This document shows, piece after piece, positions 42,398 through 52,372 of a stretch of DNA of 64,000 nucleotides. The notes under the pieces were generated by a model. The model did not search any database. It was not told the origin of the DNA and saw nothing but the letters and a program-made list of their open reading frames with translations. The translations under genes and the position numbers were made by a program. Origin of the DNA: CAYUIG01 sp964444685 (GTDB lineage Bacteria; Gemmatimonadota; Gemmatimonadetes; Longimicrobiales; RSA9); contig CAYUIG010000017.1 in assembly GCA_964444685.1 (NCBI GenBank), positions 4,984 through 68,983 of the forward strand, in the 5' to 3' direction. How positions within the stretch are numbered: position 1 is the first letter of the stretch; each line of letters starts with the position of its first letter.

Positions 42398-43804
42398 TCA
42401 GCCGATCGGCTGATACTTCCAACCCGCCACCGTGGCGTTGGTCGGAATGTCGATCGTGAATTCGACGGGTTGCTCGGCCGCGCCGGCGGTCACCTGCGCT
42501 TCGCCGGAAGCGACGGTCGCGCCCGACGGATCGAGGAGATCGAAACGGACGCGCACGGCCGTGCCGGGCGCCAGCGTGCGGTTCAAGACTGCGCCGCTCA
42601 ACCGCACGCCGGTCTCGGTCGGCTCCATCGAGACGTCGGCCACCTCGAACGTGAGCGCCTCCGCCGCTTCGAGCGCGCGCGTCACGTTCGTGCGCCGCGT
42701 CGACCCCTCGCCTTCGAGGTCGGCGAGGCTGCGCTCGGCCTGCGCGAGCATCATCCACGCGTTGCGGTTGTTCGGCGCCGCCTGCGTGAGTGCGCCGCCC
42801 ACCTGCGAGAGCTCCTCGTACAGCGCCTTCAGCTGCGCGGGATCCTTCGATCCCTCTTCGATCGCGGCCGCGGCGGCGTACAGCGCCTGGCCGAGGTTGT
42901 AGCGCGTCTCGTTCGAGTGCGGATTGCGCTCGAGCGCCCGCCTGAATGCGGCCGCGGCGCGGTCGTACTGCTCGGCGCGGTAGAGCCCGACGCCGATGTT
43001 GAACAGGGTGGCCTCGTCGGCCGACGGATCGTCGAGCAGCGTGCCGTAGATCTCCGCCGCGCCGGCCGTATCACCGGAGCGGGAGAGTGCGAGCGCGAGC
43101 TCTGCCTTCGCGGCCGTGTTGTTGGGGTCCTTCGCGAGCAGGTCGCGGTAGAACGCGGCGGCCTCGGCGTGCTTCTGCTGCGCGCCCAGCAGCGAGCCGA
43201 TGCGGCTGGTGGCATCCTGCGCGAGCGTCTGCCACTCGGCGAGCAGCTGCGGATCGGTGTCCTCGGGAGCCGCTGCGATGACCTCGAGCGCTGACTTGTA
43301 CGCGGATTCCGCCTTCGCGTAGTCGCGCTGGTTCGTGTAGAGCGAGCCGAGCGTCATGAGCGCTTCGGGACGGCCGCGGTAGATCATGTCCGCGGTCTCG
43401 AAGCGCTGCGTCGCCTCGTCGAGCGCGCCCGCGTTGAGCGACGCGACGCCCGCGTTGTACATGCTCGCCCAGAGTGCCTCGCGGTGCGGCGAGATCTCCT
43501 CTTCGTACTCGGGCCAGAGTTCCTGGGCCTTGTCGAACGCCGAGTCGGCGCCCGGTACGTCCTCGAGCATTGCGTAGGCCTGGCCCATGAGCAGCCAGAC
43601 GCGTGGATTGCTCTTGTCGCCCTCGGAGAGCACCTCGATCGCCTTGCGGAGCGTGCCTTCGCGGTCGCCGCTCGACGAGCGCGCGTCGCGCAGGTAGAGC
43701 TCCGCACTACGCGTGTGCATCGTGTTCGATGGCTTCGTCTGCGCCCGCACCGAGGCTGGCAGCACCAGCAGCACGGCCAGCGCGAATAGGCCGATACGAT
43801 TCAT
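42398..43804 (-). CDS. Periplasmic tetratricopeptide-repeat protein
   Basis: 468 aa with signal peptide MNRIGLFALAVLLVLPASVR. About eight TPR units follow, for example NPRVWLLMGQAYAMLEDVPG, RPEALMTLGSLYTNQRDYAK and EATLFNIGVGLYRAEQYDRA. The last ~110 residues form a beta-rich, immunoglobulin-like C-terminal domain (DVSMEPTETGVRLSGAVLNR). Its likely role is an envelope scaffold. The start overlaps the larC stop by 4 bp, so it is probably co-transcribed with larC and uvrC. Confidence 0.85.
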   Translation of the reverse strand: MNRIGLFALAVLLVLPASVRAQTKPSNTMHTRSAELYLRDARSSSGDREGTLRKAIEVLSEGDKSNPRVWLLMGQAYAMLEDVPGADSAFDKAQELWPEYEEEISPHREALWASMYNAGVASLNAGALDEATQRFETADMIYRGRPEALMTLGSLYTNQRDYAKAESAYKSALEVIAAAPEDTDPQLLAEWQTLAQDATSRIGSLLGAQQKHAEAAAFYRDLLAKDPNNTAAKAELALALSRSGDTAGAAEIYGTLLDDPSADEATLFNIGVGLYRAEQYDRAAAAFRRALERNPHSNETRYNLGQALYAAAAAIEEGSKDPAQLKALYEELSQVGGALTQAAPNNRNAWMMLAQAERSLADLEGEGSTRRTNVTRALEAAEALTFEVADVSMEPTETGVRLSGAVLNRTLAPGTAVRVRFDLLDPSGATVASGEAQVTAGAAEQPVEFTIDIPTNATVAGWKYQPIG

Positions 43805-45000
43805 CTGCGGACTCCTTCCTGGGTCCTCGTTCCCTCTGCGTCCTCTGCATCGCGGCCCGCGTGTGCGCGCCGCGCCTCGTGCGTAGTCATGCCCAGCGCC
43901 TCGGCGGCGCGGGCAAGGTCATCGTACTCGGGCTTGGCCCGGGCAGTTCCTCCCGGCAGCCGCACTTCCTTGCTGCGGATGCGCTGCCCTTCCCACTCCT
44001 CGACCGACTCGCTGCGCGGCAGTACGCTGCGCGCCACCGGCCAGTAGCGGACCCCGATCGTCGACGTGGCGCGGAACATCGCGTCCACTACCGCGTCGAG
44101 CGCGGACGCGGGCACCAGCGCCTCGATGCGCAGACCCGGACGGCCCTTCTTCATGAGCTGCATGGCGACGACCACGTCCACCGCTCCGGCCGCGAGAACC
44201 GCCTCCTGCGCGCCCGGCACGTCCTCGCCCGACATGTCGTCGATGTCGGCGACGAGTACGAGCAGCGAGCCCGCCGCAACCGATGCCACATCGCAGGAAA
44301 CGAGCCGCAGGCAGTTGGGGCGATCCTCGTGCTCGCGCGTGCCCGCGCCGTAACCACTGCCGAGGATCACCATCTGCTGCGGCGCGGCGCGACCGCCGGT
44401 CAGCGTGGCGAGGATCACCGCACCGGTGGGTGTCGTGCACTCGCCGGCAAGGTCGAAGCCCGTGACGGGGATGCCTTCGAGCAGGCGCAGCGTGGCGGGG
44501 GCAGGCGCGGCGAGACGGCCGTGCTCGGTGTCGACCCAGCCGCTGCCGACGGCAACCGGGCGCGTGTAGAATGCCTCGAAACCGAGCTGGTCCACCGCGG
44601 CCATCGTGCACAGGATGTCGAGGATCGCATCGAGCGCGCCCACCTCGTGGAAGTGCACCTTCTCGATCGTCGTGCCGTGCACTGCGGCTTCCGCCCCGGC
44701 CAGCGTATGGAACGCGGCGGATGCTCTCTCCTTCGCACGTGCAGGTGCAGCGCTCGCGTCGATGATCTCGAGCACATGCCTGAGGTGGCGGTGCTTCGTC
44801 TCACGCGGTGCCTCGAAGTTCACGCGCGCGCAGTCGAGCGCACCGCGGCGGACGCGGCCGATCTCGACGCGGATGTCGCCGAGGCCGAGCCCGGCGACGA
44901 ACTCGCGCAGCCACGCCTCGGGCAGGCCGAGGTCGATGAGGCTGGCCAGGACCATGTCGCCGCTGATGCCGGCGAACGGATCGAATACGAGCGCTTTCAT
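43801..45000 (-). CDS. larC: Nickel insertion protein LarC (pyridinium-3,5-bisthiocarboxylate nickel chelatase)
   Basis: Inserts nickel into the NPN pincer cofactor of lactate racemase and related enzymes. 399 aa. FDPFAGISGDMVLASLIDLG opens the protein; KVHFHEVGALDAILDI and CTTPTGAVILATL are family motifs. Many larC genes are split with a programmed frameshift; here the frame is continuous. LarA, LarB and LarE are not in the window, so the cofactor user is elsewhere or absent. Residues around GALDCARVNFEAPRE (44801-44846) are the part copied into the gene-poor region at 13615-13660. Confidence 0.92.
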   Translation of the reverse strand: MKALVFDPFAGISGDMVLASLIDLGLPEAWLREFVAGLGLGDIRVEIGRVRRGALDCARVNFEAPRETKHRHLRHVLEIIDASAAPARAKERASAAFHTLAGAEAAVHGTTIEKVHFHEVGALDAILDILCTMAAVDQLGFEAFYTRPVAVGSGWVDTEHGRLAAPAPATLRLLEGIPVTGFDLAGECTTPTGAVILATLTGGRAAPQQMVILGSGYGAGTREHEDRPNCLRLVSCDVASVAAGSLLVLVADIDDMSGEDVPGAQEAVLAAGAVDVVVAMQLMKKGRPGLRIEALVPASALDAVVDAMFRATSTIGVRYWPVARSVLPRSESVEEWEGQRIRSKEVRLPGGTARAKPEYDDLARAAEALGMTTHEARRAHAGRDAEDAEGTRTQEGVRR

Positions 45001-46865
45001 TCGGTGTTCACGGTGTCGCCCGCGAGGTGCTCGAGCAGCCGCTGCGCGAGTTTCTCCGAGATGCCGGCCACACCGGCGATCTCGTGCGGCGATGCACTGC
45101 GCAGTGCACGCACACTGCCGAAGCGCGCGAGCAGCTCGCGCTGCCGCCTCGGCCCGATGCCCGGCACCTGCGACAGCTCGCTCGACAGCGTCCGCCGCCC
45201 GCGCAGCTTCCGGTTGTAGCCGTGTGCGAAACGATGCGCCTCATCGCGCGTGCGCTGGAGCAGCCGGAGCGGCGCGCTCGTACGTGGCAGCCGCAGCGGC
45301 TCCGGCCGGCCGGGAAGGTAGACGAGCTCTTCCTTCTTGGCGAGGCTGGCGAATGCCACGTCGAGGGCGCCGGCCTGGGCAGCCGCCTGCACCGCCGCCC
45401 CGAGCTGGCCGCGGCCGCCGTCGATGAGCGCCAGCTCCGGCAGTGGCAGCTGCTCGGCGATCCGGCGCCGGAAGTAGCGGCCGACGACCTCCGCCATGGA
45501 GCGGAAGTCGTCGTTGCCCCAGTCGCCGCGGATGCGGAAACGTCTGTACTCCGACTTCTTCGGCTCGCCGTTCTCGAACACCACCGCACTGCCGACCAGC
45601 TCCGTGCCCTGCGTGTGCGAGATGTCGAAGCACACGATGAGCCGTGGCACCACCTTCATCTCGAGCGCTTCCTGCAGCTCGTACAGTGCGTCGTCCGCGC
45701 GCGCACGCACGGACTCCTCCATGACTGCACGCTCCTCGAGGAGGTGCCGCGCGTTCTGATTCGCCAGCTCCACGAGCCGCGCCTTCTCGCCGCGCACCGG
45801 TGCGTGCGTTCGCACCTTGTGCCCCGCCCGGTCCGCGAGGACCTCGCCCAGTGCGTCGCGATCCTCGAAGTCGAACGGAACGAGGATCTCACGCGGAAGG
45901 TCTTCGATGCCCTCGTCGCCCCTCTGGAGATAGAGGCGCGTGGCGGCGGTGGATACGAGCGCTTCCTCACTCTCGTCCGCCACGTTGTCGAAGAACTCGA
46001 GCTCGCGACCCAGCAGCTTGCCGCCGCGGATGCGCAGCCGCACCGCGCACGCGCGGTCGCCATCGCGCGCCACACCGATCACATCGGCATCGCGGTGGCG
46101 GATGTCGAGTGCGCGCTGGCGGCGTTCGATGTTGTCGAGGCCGGCAAGCACGTCGCGCAGCGTGGCCGCACGCTCGAAGTCCAGCCTGTCCGCCGCCTGC
46201 TGCATGTCCGTCTCGACGCGTGCGCGCACGGGCGCCGTACGGCCCGCGAGCACCTCCTGGATCTCGTCGATCATGACGCGATACGACGCTTCGCTCTGAA
46301 GCCCGACGCAGGGCGCGAGGCAGCGGCCGATGTGGTAGTCGAGGCAAGGCCGGCTGGGCGCCTCGCGCGGCAGGTCGTAGCGGCAGCTGCGCACGGTGTA
46401 CAGCCGCTTCACCACCTCGAGCGCCTGCCGCATCAGCCCCACTTCCGTGTACGGGCCGAAGTAGCGGCTGCCGTCGTTCTCGAGGCGGCGCGTCACGTAG
46501 ACGCGCGGGAACGGTTCGGCGAGGGTAACCTTGATGTACGGATACTTCTTGTCGTCGCGCAGGCGGATGTTGAAGCGCGGCTGATGCGCCTTGATGAGGT
46601 TCGCCTCCAGCAGCAGCGCCTCCGCCTCCGACCCGACCACCATGGTGTCGATGTCCACCGTGAGGCGGAGCATCTCATGATTCTTCGGTGTGAGCGGATC
46701 GGTCGAGAAGTGGCTGCGCACCCGTGCGCGCAGCGACTTCGCCTTGCCGATGTAGAGGATCTCCCCGTCCCGCGCCTTGAACAGGTACACGCCCGGCTGG
46801 GCCGGCAGGTGCCGGAGCTTCCTGTCGAGCGTGTCCGCGGCCACGGTGCTTCTCCTTCGCTTCAT
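44997..46865 (-). CDS. uvrC: Excinuclease ABC subunit C
   Basis: DNA-repair nuclease that cuts on both sides of UvrAB-marked damage. 622 aa. The GIY-YIG domain (PGVYLFKARDGEILYIGKAK) is at the N terminus, then the cysteine-rich PCLDYHIGRCLAPCVG, a UVR motif (~210-245), the RNase-H-like 5' nuclease core (CFDISHTQGTELVGSAVVFE and ALIDGGRGQL) and a C-terminal double HhH (SQVPGIGPRRQRELLARFGS). The ATG at 46865 is used; a longer frame runs into murJ. It overlaps larC by 4 bp. Confidence 0.97.
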   Translation of the reverse strand: MKRRRSTVAADTLDRKLRHLPAQPGVYLFKARDGEILYIGKAKSLRARVRSHFSTDPLTPKNHEMLRLTVDIDTMVVGSEAEALLLEANLIKAHQPRFNIRLRDDKKYPYIKVTLAEPFPRVYVTRRLENDGSRYFGPYTEVGLMRQALEVVKRLYTVRSCRYDLPREAPSRPCLDYHIGRCLAPCVGLQSEASYRVMIDEIQEVLAGRTAPVRARVETDMQQAADRLDFERAATLRDVLAGLDNIERRQRALDIRHRDADVIGVARDGDRACAVRLRIRGGKLLGRELEFFDNVADESEEALVSTAATRLYLQRGDEGIEDLPREILVPFDFEDRDALGEVLADRAGHKVRTHAPVRGEKARLVELANQNARHLLEERAVMEESVRARADDALYELQEALEMKVVPRLIVCFDISHTQGTELVGSAVVFENGEPKKSEYRRFRIRGDWGNDDFRSMAEVVGRYFRRRIAEQLPLPELALIDGGRGQLGAAVQAAAQAGALDVAFASLAKKEELVYLPGRPEPLRLPRTSAPLRLLQRTRDEAHRFAHGYNRKLRGRRTLSSELSQVPGIGPRRQRELLARFGSVRALRSASPHEIAGVAGISEKLAQRLLEHLAGDTVNTE

Positions 46866-46894
46866 GCCGCTCTCTGCTACCCCGGAAGGCGCGT

Positions 46895-48523
46895 TCAGCG
46901 CCGGAACCGGCGCGTGATCCGGTCGAGAGCGGCAGAGGCCTCGGCCACGCCCAGCAGCCGGGCCGCCGCGAAGTACACGGGCCCGAAGACCGCTACGACG
47001 AGGAGCGCGACGAGGATCGGGCCGACCGAAGGGGGAACGGGCAGCGCGGACGGCAGGAGCAGGAGTACGGCGCGGCCGGCCGCTGCGGCGGCGAACGCGG
47101 CGGCGAACAGACGGGCCAGGAGCCGCGCACCGGAGCCGACCGGTCCGATGCGGCGGCCGAGCGAGCGCCGGAGCATCACCCACTCGGTCCATGCGCCGAC
47201 GCTCGTGCCGAACGCGAGACCGACCACGGCGAGGGAGTACTCACCCGTGAGCGTGATGTCGCGCAGCAGGAGCATCAGCGAGCCGCCCACGGCCGCGGAC
47301 AGCACGACGCGCACGATCGCGGCGAACATCGGCGTGCGCGTGTCGTGCAGCGCGAAGAACGCGGATGAGAAAAGGCGGGTTGCTGTCGACGCGAGCAGCG
47401 CGAGCGAGTAGGCCGCGAGGACGATCCATACGAGGAACGTATCCTCGCCGCCGAAACGGCCGGTCTGGTACAGCCCCGCGACGAGCACGTCTCCGATCGC
47501 GATGAAGGCGACCACGGAGGGAACGACGAAGACGGACATCTGCCGCAGCCCCGCGTTCACCCTGCGCGCGAGCGCTTCGGTATCGGTGCGGCCGCGCGAC
47601 AGCTCCGGCAGTTCGGCTGCAGCGATCGACATTCCGAACAGGCTGACTGGAAGGACGTACAGAATCTGTGCGTACGTGAGCGCCGCGTACGCGCCGCGCG
47701 CCAGCAGTGAACCGAGGATGAGGTCCACGTAGCTGCCGATCTGCACGGCGCCGCGGCCGAGGATCGCGGGGCCCGCGTTGCGCAACGCGGTGCGCACGCC
47801 CTCCACGCGGGTGTCCGGCCGGAAGCGCAGGCTCCGCTCCAGCGAGAGCACCCAGGGAAGCTGCACGAGGAACTGGAGGGCTCCGCCGGCCAGCGCACCC
47901 CATGCCAGTGCGACGACGAGCCGGTCGAGGTTCAGGCGATTCCCCAGAAGGAGCAGCGTCGCGATGATCGCGCCGTTCCAGAGCACGGGCGCGAAGTAGG
48001 GGATGAAGAACTTGCGGTGCGAGTTCAGTACGCCGAGTGCCCATGCGGAAAGCACGAGGATCCCCGTCATCGGGAAGATGATGCGCACACACTGGATGGT
48101 CAGCTCGCGCGCGAGTCCTTCGAACCCCGGCGTGAAGATGGTGACGAAGAGCGGCGCGAGCAGAACGCCGATGAGAGTGAGCGCACCGACCACCGCGAAG
48201 AGGAGTGCGAACACGGCCCCCGCGACGCGCCCTGCCTCTTCCCTGCGCCCGCGCTCGAGCAGCTCCGAATAGATCGGGATGAAGGACGCGCTGAGTGCGC
48301 CTTCACCGAGCAGGTTCTGGAGGATATTGGGCGCACGCAGCGCCGCCTTGAAGACGTCGGCGTGCAGGCTCGTTCCGAAGTAGTGCGCGATGATGCGTTC
48401 GCGCACGAGACCGGCGATGCGGCTGGTGAGGATCCCTGCGGCTACGAGCGGCGCGGCACCGCCGGCCGGGCGCTTCGGTGCGGTCGGCGTGGCCGGAGCC
48501 CCGCCCTCAGGACTCCCGTTCAC
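46895..48523 (-). CDS. murJ: Lipid II flippase MurJ
   Basis: Moves the peptidoglycan precursor lipid II across the inner membrane. 542 aa with 14 or so membrane segments. Typical motifs are GILTSRIAGLVRERIIAHYF, ADVFKAALRAPNILQNLLGE and GALSASFIPIYSELLERGRR. The N terminus has a Pro/Ala-rich leader. The GTG at 48523 lies inside the preceding small gene (17-bp overlap). It ends 29 bp before uvrC. Confidence 0.95.
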   Translation of the reverse strand: MNGSPEGGAPATPTAPKRPAGGAAPLVAAGILTSRIAGLVRERIIAHYFGTSLHADVFKAALRAPNILQNLLGEGALSASFIPIYSELLERGRREEAGRVAGAVFALLFAVVGALTLIGVLLAPLFVTIFTPGFEGLARELTIQCVRIIFPMTGILVLSAWALGVLNSHRKFFIPYFAPVLWNGAIIATLLLLGNRLNLDRLVVALAWGALAGGALQFLVQLPWVLSLERSLRFRPDTRVEGVRTALRNAGPAILGRGAVQIGSYVDLILGSLLARGAYAALTYAQILYVLPVSLFGMSIAAAELPELSRGRTDTEALARRVNAGLRQMSVFVVPSVVAFIAIGDVLVAGLYQTGRFGGEDTFLVWIVLAAYSLALLASTATRLFSSAFFALHDTRTPMFAAIVRVVLSAAVGGSLMLLLRDITLTGEYSLAVVGLAFGTSVGAWTEWVMLRRSLGRRIGPVGSGARLLARLFAAAFAAAAAGRAVLLLLPSALPVPPSVGPILVALLVVAVFGPVYFAAARLLGVAEASAALDRITRRFRR

Positions 48524-48791
48524 CGGGTGGGAGCAGCTCCTCGCGCTTCGGCTTCGACTCGAGGAGACGGTGCAGGAAGGCGCTTTCCTCGTCGAGGCGC
48601 TGGACTTCCTTCGACAGCCGGTCGACTTCCGACTCGAGCGCGTTGATGCGCTCGGGCATGCCCTCTCCGCCGAGCTGACGGTTGCCCTCGAGCCGGGCCG
48701 CGATCGCGCGGCCGACCTGCGAGTCGAGGATCACCGCGGTCAGCGGGATCATGAGCGCCACCAGCAGGACGACCAGAACGAGGAAGAGCAT
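48507..48791 (-). CDS. Small membrane protein with coiled coil
   Basis: 94 aa. One N-terminal membrane helix, MLFLVLVVLLVALMIPLTAV (~1-20), is followed by a charged coiled coil (INALESEVDRLSKEVQRLDE). The layout resembles PspB-like or divisome-associated single-pass proteins, but I see no specific family. The ATG at 48791 is used; the longer reading to 48929 is arginine-rich and overlaps bshC. Translational overlap with murJ (17 bp) suggests the two are made together. Confidence 0.7.
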   Translation of the reverse strand: MLFLVLVVLLVALMIPLTAVILDSQVGRAIAARLEGNRQLGGEGMPERINALESEVDRLSKEVQRLDEESAFLHRLLESKPKREELLPPGERES

Positions 48792-48799
48792 GGTCGAAG

Positions 48800-50455
48800 C
48801 TACCCGGCGCTGGCAGCGGCCGGCAAGCCGCCCTCGCAGTGCACGCCGTTCCAGCCGTCGCTCCGGCCATCGAGCCGCACGTCGATCGCCTCGGCCACGG
48901 CGCGCAGGAGGGAGGGACCGTACCGACAAAGGTACGGCAGCGCGTTCAGGCGCCGCTCCTGGGGCGTGTTGCCCGGATGCAGGTTCACCGACGCCTTGCG
49001 CAGCTGCTCGAGCTCGATCTCGCTGCGCTTGCGCAGATGCCGCGCGGCCTTCGTCTCGGCCGCCCGGACGCGCGAGAGAATGCGGTTCCGCTCTCCCTCC
49101 ATCCAGCCGATGAGCGTGGGGTCGATGGCACCTGCGGCCTCGGCGAGCGCTGCCCAGTCCCGCTCCACATCCCTGCGCGCCGCCTCGACCGCGGCCGTGA
49201 CATCGGCCGGCATGCGCGAACGGACGACCGACGCGACCAGCTCGTGGTACGGCCGCTCCACGTCCTCCGGCTCGAGCCCGAACTTCGTCAGCACTTTCGC
49301 GACCTTCGACTCGACGATCGTCACGCCCGCGCGCGGGTGCACCACCGGCGGCGTGATGCCGTGCGCGTTGAAGAGACAGCCGATCTGCGCGAAGTACGAG
49401 ATCTCGCCCGGCCCCGCGACGTACGACAGCGTCGGCAGCACCGTGCTCTCGACGACCGGCCGGAGCAGCACGTTCGCGCTGAAGCGCTCCGGTTCGCTCT
49501 CGAGGAGTGCGTGAATCTCGTCATCGGTGAACGTGCGCTTCGTGCGGCGCAGCGCCCAACCCGCACCATCGCGCACGAGTCGCTCGCGGCCGTGCTCATC
49601 CTCGAACAGCACGTTCGCGGCATCCTCCGCAATCGCAACCTGTTCGTGGAAGCCGGCCTCGATCAGACGCTCCGTCTGACGCGCGAGTGCTGCCGTGTGC
49701 CGCTCGAACGACATCAGCTCGCGCCGCAGCACGGGCGCCGCCGCGCGCTTCAGCGCGGGATGCGCGGAGTCGAGCGTGGCAAGGTCGAAACCGTCGAGCA
49801 GCGCGCGCAGCCATTCGTGGAACGCATCCGCCATCGAGCGGCCCGGCGCGAACGCATCAAGCAGCTTCGAAGCGTATGACGCGCGGAACGGCGTGTCGGG
49901 CAGGCGTTCGATCGCGGACTCGACGAGCGGCCGCACGTCGTCGGGGAGGAAGCGCTTCGCCATCGACACGGGCGGCGCATCACTCTCGAGCGCATAGCGG
50001 TGCAACCCGTTCGACTCGTCCACAATCCACGTGGCGTGCGCTTCGTCCCAGTCGTGGTCGTCGGACGCGACCCAGAACACCGCGAGGACGGGCGCACCGA
50101 GCTGCGCCTCGAGCGCCTCGGCAAGGCGGATGGCCGTGAGCGTCTTGTACAGCGTGTAGAGCGGTCCGCCGAACAGCGCAGGCTGCTGGCCGGTGGTGAC
50201 GACATAGCCGTCGCCGGCGAGGATGCGGGACAGCTTGGCTGCGGCTGCGTCCGAGGTCGGCCGGAGCGCATCCGCCAGACGGGAACGTTCGGACGCTCCC
50301 AGGCGCGCGGAGACTTCCGCAGCACGACGGACGTACGCCTGCGAGTCGCTGAATCTTCCGACGTAGAACGGTGCGAGCGCCGGGTCGCCGGCCTGATAGG
50401 CCTGCGCGAGACCGGAACCACGAACCGGATGTGTACGAATCTCAGGCAGCGTCAT
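48800..50455 (-). CDS. bshC: Bacillithiol biosynthesis cysteine-adding enzyme BshC
   Basis: Adds cysteine to glucosaminyl-malate, the final step of bacillithiol synthesis. 551 aa. The family core is [20 protein letters not shown], and [14 protein letters not shown] follows. Later, [13 protein letters not shown] marks the second half of the catalytic domain. The coiled-coil C terminus ([20 protein letters not shown]) matches BshC. No bshA or bshB appears in the window; the GT4 at 5383 is not convincing as BshA. It overlaps rlmH by 4 bp. Confidence 0.93.
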   Translation of the reverse strand: MTLPEIRTHPVRGSGLAQAYQAGDPALAPFYVGRFSDSQAYVRRAAEVSARLGASERSRLADALRPTSDAAAAKLSRILAGDGYVVTTGQQPALFGGPLYTLYKTLTAIRLAEALEAQLGAPVLAVFWVASDDHDWDEAHATWIVDESNGLHRYALESDAPPVSMAKRFLPDDVRPLVESAIERLPDTPFRASYASKLLDAFAPGRSMADAFHEWLRALLDGFDLATLDSAHPALKRAAAPVLRRELMSFERHTAALARQTERLIEAGFHEQVAIAEDAANVLFEDEHGRERLVRDGAGWALRRTKRTFTDDEIHALLESEPERFSANVLLRPVVESTVLPTLSYVAGPGEISYFAQIGCLFNAHGITPPVVHPRAGVTIVESKVAKVLTKFGLEPEDVERPYHELVASVVRSRMPADVTAAVEAARRDVERDWAALAEAAGAIDPTLIGWMEGERNRILSRVRAAETKAARHLRKRSEIELEQLRKASVNLHPGNTPQERRLNALPYLCRYGPSLLRAVAEAIDVRLDGRSDGWNGVHCEGGLPAAASAG

Positions 50456-50919
50456 CCCCTGCCCTTGTGATAGGGTTCGCCGCGAACGATGGTGCCGGCG
50501 CGGTAGAGCTGCTCCGCCAGGACCAGCCGCGCGAGTTCGTGCGGCAGCGTCATGGACGAGAGCCTCATGCGGTGGCGCGCAGCATCGAGGACCGCGTCAC
50601 CGAGACCGAACGCGCCGCCGATCACGAACATCGCGCCCGGCGCCGCACGCACCGCGAGCTGCGAAAGGTATTCCGCGAGACGCTCCGACGACCACGCGTC
50701 GCCGGTGCGGGTGAGTGCGACGACGTCATGGCCGGTGGGCACCCGGCCGAGCAGCCGCTCCGCTTCGACGCCGCGCGCCGACACGGGATCGCGGCCGCCC
50801 GCCGGACGCACCTCCGAGACTTCGAGCGTCCAGTAGCGGGCGGCCCGCTTCTCGTACTCCTCGACCGCGGGGGCGAGCAGCGCACCGGTGCGGCCGACGA
50901 CGAGGACACCGACCCGCAA
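50452..50919 (-). CDS. rlmH: 23S rRNA (pseudouridine-1915-N3) methyltransferase RlmH
   Basis: 155 aa, the family length, when started at the TTG at 50919. The SPOUT-type knot is seen in [20 protein letters not shown] and [20 protein letters not shown], with the C-terminal GEPYHKGRG. The TTG start is supported by the N-terminal strand [10 protein letters not shown] and lies 5 bp after the gdhA stop. A longer ORF to 51120 would run into gdhA and is rejected. The stop overlaps the bshC start (ATGA). Confidence 0.95.
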   Translation of the reverse strand: MRVGVLVVGRTGALLAPAVEEYEKRAARYWTLEVSEVRPAGGRDPVSARGVEAERLLGRVPTGHDVVALTRTGDAWSSERLAEYLSQLAVRAAPGAMFVIGGAFGLGDAVLDAARHRMRLSSMTLPHELARLVLAEQLYRAGTIVRGEPYHKGRG

Positions 50920-50924
50920 AGGCC

Positions 50925-52217
50925 TCAGGCGTAGATGCCGCGCAGCCGATGCACGGCCGATACGCGATCGATCGCCAGCATGTACGCCGCCGTACGCATG
51001 TTCACCTCGTGCTGCCGCGCGTACGTGAGCACGTTGTGGAACGAGCGGATCATCACCTCGCGCAGCCGCGACACGACCGTGTCCTCGCTCCAGTAGTACC
51101 CCTCGCGGTTCTGCACCCACTCGAAGTAGCTCACCGTCACGCCACCGGCGTTCGCGAGGATGTCCGGGATCACGAAGATGCCCTTCTCATCCAGGATCGC
51201 ATCCGCGAGGGCCGTCGTCGGGCCGTTCGCACCTTCGGCGATGATCTTCGCCTTGATGTTGCGCGCGTTGTGGCGCGTGATCACGTTCTCGAGCGCGGCT
51301 GGCACCAGCACATCCGTCTCGATCTCGAGCAGCTGCTCGTTCGTGATCGCATCACCATTCGGGAAGCCCTCGAGGAACTTGTTCTGCCGGATCCAGTCGA
51401 TGGCCTCCGACACGTAGATCCCGTTCGGGTTGTACACCGCGCCGGACTTGTCGCCGATCGCGATGACCGTGAGCCCCTCCTCCTCGAGCAGACGCGCCGC
51501 GACGGAGCCCACGTTGCCGAAGCCCTGGACCGCCACCTTGGTTCCACTCAGCGGCATCCCGAGTTCCCGCAGCGCTTCCTTCACGACGATCTTCACGCCC
51601 CGCCCCGTGGCCTCGCGGCGGCCGAGCGAACCGCCCATCGCAACCGGCTTGCCCGTGACCACGGCCGTCACGGTGTGGCGCTTGTGCATGGAGTACGTGT
51701 CCATGATCCACGCCATCACCTGCTCGTTCGTGTTCACGTCCGGCGCGGGCACGTCCGACTCGGGACCCAGCACCTCGAGAATCGATGCGGTGTAGCGGCG
51801 CGTGAGCCGCTCCAGCTCCCCTGCCGACAGGCGCGACGGCTCACAGATCACGCCGCCCTTCGCGCCGCCGAACGGGATGTCCACCACCGCGCACTTCCAC
51901 GTCATCCACGCCGCGAGTGCGGTCACCTCGTCGAGGGTCACACCCATGTCGAAACGGATCCCTCCCTTCGCCGGACCGCGCGACGTGTTGTACAGCACGC
52001 GGTAGCCGGTGAAAACCTCCACTTCGCCATTGTCCATGTGAACGGGAATGGAGGTGATGATCTGCTTCTCGGGGTGACGGAGGATCTTGTAGATGCCGGG
52101 GTCCAGCGACAGGAGTTCGGCAGCGCGATCGAAACGCTGCATCATGCCTTCGAATGGATTGTCTTCGTTGAAGACCGGATTGGGGCCCCGTGCGTCGAGG
52201 CTTCGGGCGCCTTCCAT
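50925..52217 (-). CDS. gdhA: Glutamate dehydrogenase (Glu/Leu/Phe/Val family)
   Basis: Interconverts glutamate and 2-oxoglutarate plus ammonia. 430 aa. Motifs are [20 protein letters not shown], then the catalytic-lysine [13 protein letters not shown], and the Rossmann site [40 protein letters not shown] and [17 protein letters not shown] complete the match to the NAD-type hexameric enzyme. A 155-bp gap upstream (52218-52372) separates it from lpxK and may hold its promoter; I cannot place one with confidence. Confidence 0.96.
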   Translation of the reverse strand: MEGARSLDARGPNPVFNEDNPFEGMMQRFDRAAELLSLDPGIYKILRHPEKQIITSIPVHMDNGEVEVFTGYRVLYNTSRGPAKGGIRFDMGVTLDEVTALAAWMTWKCAVVDIPFGGAKGGVICEPSRLSAGELERLTRRYTASILEVLGPESDVPAPDVNTNEQVMAWIMDTYSMHKRHTVTAVVTGKPVAMGGSLGRREATGRGVKIVVKEALRELGMPLSGTKVAVQGFGNVGSVAARLLEEEGLTVIAIGDKSGAVYNPNGIYVSEAIDWIRQNKFLEGFPNGDAITNEQLLEIETDVLVPAALENVITRHNARNIKAKIIAEGANGPTTALADAILDEKGIFVIPDILANAGGVTVSYFEWVQNREGYYWSEDTVVSRLREVMIRSFHNVLTYARQHEVNMRTAAYMLAIDRVSAVHRLRGIYA

Positions 52218-52372
52218 GGCTCGGGTTGTTCTCCTCAGCTATGCCGGCGCGACATCGCGCCCACGCGCGCAGGCGGAAGCTCCCGTGGAGCCCCGTCGCC
52301 GACCGCGCTACGTTTCCTTCGTTTGCCGTTTCCTCGCCGCGGCGTATCGGCGCATGGCAACGGCGCAATCCT

